This document shows, piece by piece, positions 1-6,220 of a stretch of 64,000 nt of DNA. The translations under genes were made by a program, and so were the position numbers. Below the pieces are notes generated by a model. The model saw only the letters and a program-made list of their open reading frames with translations. It searched no databases and was not told the origin of the DNA. How positions within the stretch are numbered: position 1 is the stretch's first letter; each line of letters begins with the position of its first letter. Source of the DNA: Zafaria cholistanensis (GTDB lineage Bacteria > Actinomycetota > Actinomycetes > Actinomycetales > Micrococcaceae); contig NZ_BKDJ01000015.1 of the NCBI RefSeq assembly GCF_008580665.1, positions 16,713-80,712 of the forward strand, in the 5' to 3' direction.

Positions 1-1
1 G

Positions 2-634
2 GCCAAGGATGGTGAACGGATCCGACTAGCGGAGCGGCAGATTGACCTGCTAAAGGCCCCTGTTACCGCTATTGCGGAATATCTGTTTGATGATTGGCGA
101 TGGGGTTCCGGCACTAGCCGCGACGTTCTTATTTCGCGTGCTCATCTACTTCGCGGCCAGTTGCTGTACGCGGCAGAAATAGCGGAGAACCTACAGCCCG
201 AATCGCCGAGGCTAAGGGCCGACCGACTGCATCCTTGGGTTTGGCGCGGCGCCCCAGTCCCTTTGGATGAGTGGCCATTACGCGGACGCGGTGGAGACGG
301 CGGCCAATATGGTCAACGCAGAGCTTCAAAATAAGGTAGGTCGTCGCGACATAAGCGACTCCAACCTGTGCGCAAGGTCGTTCTCGATGAAGCCATCCAC
401 GGAGAAGACGCCACGTCTCAGGTTCCCGGGCGACAGGGCCAGCCAAAGCTGGATCACGCGGCAGGACGGGCAGTTAACTTTTCGCGCGGTGCTTTCATGG
501 CCATACGTAACCCACTGGCTCACCACGGCGGTACAGATTTCGAACAGCATGAGGCGCTGGAATTGCTGTCCGTCTTTTCTGTGAGTGCCCGATGGGTCGA
601 GGAGTGTTCAGTTAAGTCACCCGTAGCGGCGTAG
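2..634 (+). pseudogene. TIGR02391-family protein, 5-prime truncated by the window edge and frameshifted
   Basis: No single open frame covers this gene, but three consecutive frame segments read as one protein. Positions 2 to about 250 (codons starting at 2, 5, 8...) read through RAHLLRGQ and end at LHPWVW. From about 246 the frame starting at 246, 249... gives SGHYADAVETAANMVNAELQ and LRFPGDRASQSW. From about 475 the first frame returns with FMAIRNPLAHHGG and EALELLSVFSVSARWVEEC, ending at TAG 632-634. The motifs WVW, GHYxxAV, AIRNPxAH and ALExLxxxSxxxRW are those of the TIGR02391 (Ymh-like) family often found in phage and defence regions. The two shifts compensate each other. The function of the family is not established. 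Decay, sequencing error and recoding cannot be separated from the sequence alone. Confidence in the family is good; in pseudogene status it is moderate. Confidence 0.72.
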
Positions 635-893
635 AGCTAACAGGGGACCCCTTGGGCTATGTGGAAAGTTCCAGCGCCGCGTCATAGGAGGACGCAGGAA
701 CGCACGGGTCGGACGGGCCACTCGACGTCGATGACTGCGGTCAGGGTCGTACCGGTGTTTTCAGGGGAGGCTATAGACGGTCATCACCGAGCCTGCCGAG
801 GACGCTAACGACAGAAGGGCCTGGCCCGGGCTGCTCCGGGGCCGAGAGCGCACTTATGGGGCCCAGATGCGGGATGCGGCGTAAATCCAAGAT

Positions 894-1526
894 CTATGCG
901 TCCCACGCTGATTCGAAGAGGTAGATGTCATTTGGGCCCGGCTCTCGTAGCTCGCCACTTTCGAGTCGGATCCACCGGGTGCCCGTACCGTCATTGAACA
1001 GGAGCAAACGGGAGCCAGATGGGATCTTGGGGGGAGCGGCGCGGTCGTAAAGATCACGAAGCCTACCTTCATGGATGCGAGAGCCTCGGGCTTCAATAAC
1101 TTCAAAACGGCACACCTTATAGGGCTTCGTCGTGCCGTCCTCGGCGGGCCAGAGTTCGGCAACGCTGATCTTGAAAATTGGCTCCTCGGAGCCGTTATGA
1201 ACCTCGTAAATACGACGGCGACCATAGTCTTCGTGGGACACGCGCGAGACAAGGGTGACTTGGCCTGCCAGCCGACGTTTGCGGCTGGCCTCCTCCTCCT
1301 CTTGCTGTCGCTGAAACTCAACGCGTTCGGCCCGAGCCTGCTCCCGGTCCTCTTGAGCGGCGCGGCGGTCCTTCTCCGCCTGCCTGTTGCTATGCCACGC
1401 AAGAGCGAGGGATATGACGACAGCGAAAAGGGTGGCAATCCCACCTAACCACTCGCCGGCGGTCCCTAACTCCATTCCAAACGGTGGCGCAGCGGGGGCA
1501 GGGGAAGGCGAGGGGGTAAAAGTCAT
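894..1526 (-). CDS. membrane-anchored coiled-coil protein of unknown function
   Basis: About 210 residues. A short Pro-rich N-terminus is followed by one hydrophobic segment (around IATLFAVVISLALAW). Next comes a strongly charged Arg/Glu/Gln stretch (EDREQARAERVEFQRQQEEE), very likely a coiled coil, and then a soluble C-terminal domain of about 120 residues ending in FESAWDA. The predicted topology is a single-pass anchor with the coil and domain in the cytoplasm. I do not recognise the C-terminal domain. An upstream in-frame ATG at 1556 would add ten residues (MPISLARLIT); neither start has a strong ribosome-binding site. I chose 1526 because an AGG lies about ten bases upstream. It sits alone on the minus strand in the island, so a defence or phage-related role is only a guess from position. 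Confidence 0.6.
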   Translation of the reverse strand: MTFTPSPSPAPAAPPFGMELGTAGEWLGGIATLFAVVISLALAWHSNRQAEKDRRAAQEDREQARAERVEFQRQQEEEEASRKRRLAGQVTLVSRVSHEDYGRRRIYEVHNGSEEPIFKISVAELWPAEDGTTKPYKVCRFEVIEARGSRIHEGRLRDLYDRAAPPKIPSGSRLLLFNDGTGTRWIRLESGELREPGPNDIYLFESAWDA

Positions 1527-1556
1527 CGTGATTAACCTAGCGAGCGAGATCGGCAT

Positions 1557-2103
1557 CAGGACAGCGGAAGCGCGGACTTACGTGCTTGCGATTCCGTTAG
1601 CAAACTGCCTACTTGTAGGGGCAATTTCGCTTGTCGTGTCCGTGATAGCCGCAAACGCTGCACGTTCCCGCGTTCTGGCTAACGGCGCAAGTCCTAATGT
1701 CGTGGCCTGGAATCCCACACCATGAACAGGTCCGACTACCGGCCATTGCTTCCCCCTAATACATGCCTCATACTTGAACGCTCATGCTACTGGCAGAAAC
1801 TTTAGTCGGCCAAAGTCCCGAGCTCTTTAGTTTCCGCGAGGGCACGGGAGAGGCAGGCCTTCCCTGCAACTGGCGTTATTTGTATGCATGGCCGGGTCAC
1901 ATGCCTAACGCTCCGCTCCGAGCCCCCGGGTGCTGCTCTGCAGCCCTATGGAGCGCCTGTGGTATCAAGAAATCAATAGGGACAGTGCGGACGGGAGGCG
2001 GGCGTAGGCGGCCCCTCAGCGACCTCGGCTAGCGCTGGGGGCGTACCTGGAAGCGCGTTCGTCGGTAGCGGCACATGAGACGTCGTCGGGATGGGGCCGC
2101 GTG
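1557..2103. other. intergenic stretch in the island, no gene recognised
   Basis: About 550 bases of mixed composition between the membrane protein and the small recombinase. Short open frames exist (for example 1784-2032 on the plus strand) but lack a convincing ribosome-binding site and any recognisable protein signature. I see no RNA gene or strong hairpin. Confidence 0.5.
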
Positions 2104-2766
2104 TCAGCGAACGTGAGCCCACGCTTCCGAGTCAAGGATCTTTTTTACGGTGGACGCATGCCACCTAGCGCCGCCCTGCGCTGTGGCTACGCCCTCGCCG
2201 TTAAGCGTGTCGGCGATTCCCCGCAGGGATGCCCCGTCGCGCTTCATAGCCTTGATCTGCTTGACGACGAGGAGGGGAAGCTGGGGGCGCCTCCCCAGCT
2301 TCACGCCCTCGCGCTTGCGCTGGGCCAGCCCCTCACGGGTGCGATCGCCGATGAGGCGCCGCTCATACTGTGCCACGCTGATTTGCACGTTAGCCATGAA
2401 CTCGCCCTGCGAGGTGGTGGTGTCTAGGTCCATCTCGCTAAGCACCATGGCCCATCCCTCGCGCCGAGCGCGGCCCATGAGCGCCGAAAAGTCCTCCACG
2501 GTACGGCTGATGCGGTCAATACGCACGGCCAGTAGGTAGTGTGCGGCGCCAGCGGCGAGCATCTCGAGCGCGTCATTCAGGATGGGACGCGCCTTGCGCG
2601 TCATGGCCTTGCCGGATGCCTGTTCCTTCATGACGACGACGTCCCACCCGCGCGCCCTGGCGACGCTGGCGAGCACCTCCGCCTGCGCGTCCAAGCTGGC
2701 GCCGTTGGCGGCCTGCTCCTCGGTAGAGACTCGGGCGTAAACGATGGCGGTTCGGGCGGTGCTCAT
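2104..2766 (-). CDS. small serine recombinase (resolvase/invertase family)
   Basis: 220 residues. The N-terminal resolvase domain has the catalytic serine in YARVSTEEQ (residues about 9-17), the conserved Arg/Asp block in LAVRIDRISR (about residues 79-88) and the EFMANVQISVAQYER region leading into the long E helix. A C-terminal part with GVKLGRRP followed by a helix-turn-helix-like segment (ISLRGIADTLN-type, ending HASTVKKILDS) should bind DNA. Such enzymes cut and rejoin DNA at short inverted-repeat sites through a 5-prime phosphoserine link. The start at 2766 follows from family alignment; the open frame extends far upstream but encodes nothing family-like. Just upstream is a 28-bp inverted repeat (2775-2802) that could be its crossover or operator site. 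It may act in resolution or inversion within the island. Confidence 0.88.
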   Translation of the reverse strand: MSTARTAIVYARVSTEEQAANGASLDAQAEVLASVARARGWDVVVMKEQASGKAMTRKARPILNDALEMLAAGAAHYLLAVRIDRISRTVEDFSALMGRARREGWAMVLSEMDLDTTTSQGEFMANVQISVAQYERRLIGDRTREGLAQRKREGVKLGRRPQLPLLVVKQIKAMKRDGASLRGIADTLNGEGVATAQGGARWHASTVKKILDSEAWAHVR

Positions 2767-2774
2767 GGCGCAAA

Positions 2775-2802
2775 CGTATACCAATGGACCGTTTGGTGTA
2801 CG
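2775..2802 (-). promoter_or_regulatory. 28-bp imperfect inverted repeat upstream of the small recombinase (res-site-like, overlaps a possible -10)
   Basis: Arms CGTATACCAA (2775-2784) and TTGGTGTACG (2793-2802) match at 9 of 10 positions around an 8-base spacer. Small serine recombinases typically bind a 28-bp dyad at their crossover site, often upstream of their own gene, so length and position both fit. On the minus strand the left arm contains TATACG eight bases before the ATG, which would give a nearly leaderless mRNA. Binding and crossover are inferred. Confidence 0.45.
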
Positions 2803-3119
2803 CGAGGGGACGCCGACGGGGCCGAATCGACGCCGACGGTGCCCGGCGGGCCGTCGTCCAGCGACGTGCTGACGCGTTCCCCCAGACCCGCGCGCGGAGA
2901 GAGATGCTATGCCGCTTCGGGGTTGGGAGAAGGGGGCGGGGGGAGTCCTCCCCCAGGGGGTGCCCGGCGCTGCCGCCGTCGCAGGGCCGCAGGCGACCGC
3001 CTCCCGACCTTGTGGGGGCCAGCACGGCGCAGGCCTCCGGAGGCCCAAGAGGAGCCCTGGTGTGGCGCGTGGGCGGGGCCGGGGCGCAGGTTTGCCGCAA
3101 ACGACGCAGGCCGTTCAGG
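2803..3119. other. G+C-rich intergenic stretch, no gene recognised
   Basis: About 320 bases between the 28-bp dyad and the next gene. Open frames run through it in several directions because it is very G+C-rich, but none has a family signature or a good start. It may hold further recombinase-binding subsites, but I could not define them. Confidence 0.4.
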
Positions 3120-3905
3120 TCACGGGACCACGAGGTAACGCTTGCGGGCACCGCCGTTGACGACGTTGCCAGTCTCCTCCAGGAGCGCATAGAACGCGGT
3201 ACGGCCGACGCGGAGGGCGCCGTGCTTCTGCTCCCTGAGCTTTTGGTACGTACGCGGCGCCTCGATGGCACGCCTCCACGCGGCCCACACGTCGCCGATA
3301 ACGTGGCGGCCGGACGGGAGACCGGCGGCCCACTTACCGAGGAGGTCGCGGACCTGGGCCTTGTCCTCGTCGCGGCGGTTCGCCTCGCGGGAGGAGCGGG
3401 CCACGCGGACGGCGGCCGGATCCTCGACGACGACCGAGCGTGCCGCCTTGCGGGCCTCGCGTGCGGCGTCCTCGGCGGCCTTGTGCTCCTCCTCGGAGAG
3501 TTCCGGGAGACGCTCCCGCACGTCGCGGGCCACAGCACGAAGGTAGGTGGTAGCGCCACGCTCGGCGGAGGTCAGCACCGCGCGGGTGCCGGTGGCACGG
3601 CGGGCACGGGCGCCAGTCGGCGCGGTGGCGAGGACGGCCTCCAAGAGGGCCATGAGGGCGCCGGAGACGTCGGCCACAAACTCGCGCCATGGGACCTTGA
3701 CGGTCTCCTCGGCGATCACGCGGTAGACGTGGCCGTTGCCCTCGTAGTCGACGTATTCGCGGTAGCCATTGGCGGCGAGGTGCGCCTGGATGACGTTGGC
3801 GACGGCGCCGGGTGCGATGGCGTCCTCGCCTCGGATCGTGCCGCCATTGCGCGGGGAAAGGAGGGCGTCGACGTGGGCAGGGGTCAGTTGGGAAGCATTG
3901 AACAT
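3120..3905 (-). CDS. unknown island protein with a possible C-terminal winged-helix domain
   Basis: 261 residues, soluble, rich in Ala and Arg. The middle (about residues 120-180) is a charged helical stretch (LSEEEHKAAEDAAREARKAA). The last 75 residues, from about DLLGKWAAGLPSG to the C-terminus, contain VGRTAFYALLEETG and a closing GGARKRYLVV. That tail resembles the small winged-helix ends of phage and plasmid primase-like replication proteins, but I would not name it from this. It begins 121 bases from a large inverted repeat (4027-4147), a layout seen for replication or partition proteins beside their sites. Start ATG at 3905. It lies between two recombinase genes, all on the minus strand. 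Function unknown. Confidence 0.6.
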   Translation of the reverse strand: MFNASQLTPAHVDALLSPRNGGTIRGEDAIAPGAVANVIQAHLAANGYREYVDYEGNGHVYRVIAEETVKVPWREFVADVSGALMALLEAVLATAPTGARARRATGTRAVLTSAERGATTYLRAVARDVRERLPELSEEEHKAAEDAAREARKAARSVVVEDPAAVRVARSSREANRRDEDKAQVRDLLGKWAAGLPSGRHVIGDVWAAWRRAIEAPRTYQKLREQKHGALRVGRTAFYALLEETGNVVNGGARKRYLVVP

Positions 3906-4026
3906 GGAAGGTGAACTTTCTAGGTGAAGTGGTGGCAGTTCAGCCCACGGCGCCGAGGTGGTGGCGGTGCCGCCCTTGTGGGCGGTACTCGCGGATGGGC
4001 GCCGAGCGGGGCGTCACGTTGGGGAG

Positions 4027-4147
4027 GGTGAATAGTTGGCGTTTGGTGGTGCGTGCCGTTGTGCTCTGTTTTTTCTTCAAGAGAGAGAGCTTCTTAGAAA
4101 AGAAATAGAACTAAATGGCACGCACCACTCGACGCGAACTATTCACC
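4027..4147. repeat. 31-bp imperfect inverted repeat flanking a 59-bp A+T-rich core
   Basis: The left arm 4027-4057 begins GGTGAATAGTT and ends GGTGGTGCGTGCC. The right arm 4117-4147, read in reverse complement, matches it at 27 of 31 positions. The core 4058-4116 is far richer in A+T than its surroundings (runs such as GTTTTTTCTTC and AGAAAAGAAATAG) and itself contains GCTCT and AGAGC arms. A long palindrome with a melting-prone centre suits a replication origin, a recombination site or a bidirectional operator. A good Shine-Dalgarno-like GAGGAGGTGG lies just right of it, but no gene follows. No coding sequence lies in 3906-4428 apart from this element. Confidence 0.75.
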
Positions 4148-4428
4148 TTGAGGAGGTGGCGACAGCCTCTCCTCGGCGTCTCTAGGCGTGTAACCGGTCT
4201 AGAAGTGCGCGGGCGGCGCTAACGCTCTCCGGGGACGGGAGAGGAGAGGGCCAGCGTGGACCAAAGTGTCCAAGGCGGGGAGTGTGCAAACGATCACAGC
4301 GGCGCAGGAGAGCGGCCCGCTGTCTCTTCCCGGCGCAGGCCTCCTTGATGCTGTCGCGGGGCAGGCGGCCCGCGCTCGCCGTCTAAGCCTGCCTCTCGGC
4401 GTCAGGACGCCGGCAGGTCCCGTGGTGC

Positions 4429-6042
4429 CTAGCCGTTGCTTCCCGCCCAAACCAGCCGGAGGCGTTCCTCGCCTCTGAATGGGGTGTTGCCTCCCGCGTG
4501 TGGGCGGATCGGGGACAATACCTCGATGCGGTCGAGGGCCATCCGGAGGAACTCGCGTCGCTCGCCGACGTCCCACGCGTCCCACGCCGACCCGGGGCCG
4601 ATGGGTCCGCTATCGCTGTAGGAGAGCGAGTCCAGCCACGGGGCCAGGTTCGCCGAGGAGGCCGGAAGCGCCGTCAGGGCCTTGTGCGCCACCTCTAGGC
4701 GGGCCGTTAGGGTCGCAACCTGTCGCCGGTAGCGAGCGGTGCCGGTCTCTCCGTCAAAGATCCCTGCGGCGCGATCGTCGTCGAGGCGTTCAAGCGCCGA
4801 GCGTGTCGAGTCGATGGATGCCTGGAGCGTCGCGCGCTCGGCAGCGACCTTGCCGTCCTCGGTACGGGCGGCGAACCGTTCAGTAGCGGTCAGGAGGAAA
4901 TCGAGGTCGTCCGGGTCCTGCGGGTCCAGCGCCGCGAGCCGCGAAAAGACGGCGCGGGCGACGTAGTCCTCCGCATGAAACATGGAAACACTAGTTCCTG
5001 TGCACCCTCCGCCGCGCTTGTGGCGCATACAGCGGTAAGCCCCGCCTGTGGGTATGTTGCGGCGCCGGGCAGCGCCCATGCCGCCTCCGCACAGCGAGCA
5101 CACCATTAGCGACGTCCCGCCGAGGAGAGATGGCTCTTTCGCGGTGCCGCGCGTGACTGGGCGGGCCTCCAAGATGTCCTGTAGCCGGTGCCAGTCTGCG
5201 GGGTCGATCAGTGCCTTCCATGGCCGAAGCGGAGCGCCGTTGTCGTCTCTTTCCAGCATGAGCCGCCCGCGTGAGTCACGGGGAACCTCAACGTTCCGGC
5301 CTGCACGGTGGGCAGGCATATATCCGGCCAGTTGGGGCGCCCGGAGGATGCGTGTGAGGGTCGAGGTAGTCCACTCAGCACCGGACCGGGGGCGGAGATT
5401 GCGGGCGTTCAGTTCGCGAGCCAAGGAAAGGACGCTTTCGCCGCTCAGGACCCGCTTGACGGCCTCGCGGACGACGGCGGCCTCGGTAGGCTCCGGGACA
5501 AGGCGGCGGACGGTTAGCGTGCCGTTGACGACGCGTTCGGCGGAGAAGCCGAACGGCGGGCGTCCTCCAGCGTGCGACCCGACAGCCCGGAGGGTGGCCT
5601 TAGCGCTGCGCGAGCGTGCAGATATGTTTTCGCTTTCCTGTTCGGCGAGCGCCGCGAACAGGCCGAAAATACCGGTTCCCATAGCGGTGGACGTGTCTAG
5701 GAACGGCTCCTCTGCAGACACTAGGGCCGCGTTATGCTCGCGGAGCACGCCGACGATACGGAGGGCCTCGGCGACGCCCTGCCGGGTTAGGCGGTCGAGG
5801 CGATAGACGACGAGAACGTCAGCCTCCCGGCGGGCCACGGCGGCGAGCGCGGCGTCGAGGCCGGGGCGGGCAACCTTGGGGTTGTAGCCGGACGCGCCAA
5901 GGTCCTCATAGTGACCTGCGAATGTCCAGTCTCGAGCTTGGATTAGGGCGCGCGTTTGGCGTCGCTGGGCCTCCGGCGACCCTTGGGACTCGTCCTCGCG
6001 TTGCTTGGACTGGCGCGCGTAGGTAATGGCTCGGCGTGACAT
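4429..6042 (-). CDS. large serine recombinase / integrase
   Basis: 537 residues with the full large-serine-recombinase layout. A resolvase catalytic domain comes first (catalytic serine in YARQSKQRED near residue 10; VYRLDRLTRQG near 75-85; ESENISARSR near 135). A recombinase domain follows with GRPPFGFSAE and the helix-turn-helix part STLTRILRAPQLAGYMP. A zinc-ribbon segment has Cys pairs in MVCSLCGGGM and YRCMRHKRGGGC (about residues 310-345). A coiled-coil stretch (about 380-460) precedes the C-terminus. Such enzymes integrate and excise phages, ICEs and SCC-like cassettes between attP and attB without needing accessory DNA bends. The start at 6042 fits the family N-terminus; the longer open frame upstream is not homologous. 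Its start lies two bases from a sequence resembling the island/tadC junction, so it is probably the integrase that mobilised at least part of this island. Confidence 0.92.
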   Translation of the reverse strand: MSRRAITYARQSKQREDESQGSPEAQRRQTRALIQARDWTFAGHYEDLGASGYNPKVARPGLDAALAAVARREADVLVVYRLDRLTRQGVAEALRIVGVLREHNAALVSAEEPFLDTSTAMGTGIFGLFAALAEQESENISARSRSAKATLRAVGSHAGGRPPFGFSAERVVNGTLTVRRLVPEPTEAAVVREAVKRVLSGESVLSLARELNARNLRPRSGAEWTTSTLTRILRAPQLAGYMPAHRAGRNVEVPRDSRGRLMLERDDNGAPLRPWKALIDPADWHRLQDILEARPVTRGTAKEPSLLGGTSLMVCSLCGGGMGAARRRNIPTGGAYRCMRHKRGGGCTGTSVSMFHAEDYVARAVFSRLAALDPQDPDDLDFLLTATERFAARTEDGKVAAERATLQASIDSTRSALERLDDDRAAGIFDGETGTARYRRQVATLTARLEVAHKALTALPASSANLAPWLDSLSYSDSGPIGPGSAWDAWDVGERREFLRMALDRIEVLSPIRPHAGGNTPFRGEERLRLVWAGSNG

Positions 6043-6043
6043 G

Positions 6044-6071
6044 TGACTATCGTACGTATCCCAATGAGCGC
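6044..6071. other. possible attachment-site-like sequence next to the integrase start
   Basis: Without gaps, 19 of 28 positions are identical to 8971-8998 at the tadC junction (shared ACTAT, CCA and GAGCGC blocks). Part of it, ACGTATCCCAATG at 6054-6066, also matches 12 of 13 bases upstream of the small recombinase (2774-2786). Large serine integrase genes usually lie beside their attachment site. The two roles (att site or shared promoter element) cannot be separated from sequence alone. Confidence 0.35.
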
Positions 6072-6220
6072 ACCACTCCTGCCGTCCTCTGGGCCCGCAC
6101 TCGCACGCCGACTGGCTGGCCCTGCCCGAGGCCGACCAGCTGCCCCGCATCGAGGCCGCCGTCCGCGCCCAGGTTTTCGCCGAGGACCCACGCCCCGCTG
6201 ACGACGTCCTCCCCGAGCCC

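Noticed and set aside
2..634. Programmed recoding in the TIGR02391-like gene
   Set aside because: Two opposite shifts are needed, no strong slippery sequence with a downstream structure was seen, and decay or error is simpler.
1784..2032. 82-codon frame in the island gap
   Set aside because: No ribosome-binding site, odd composition, no domain; likely chance.
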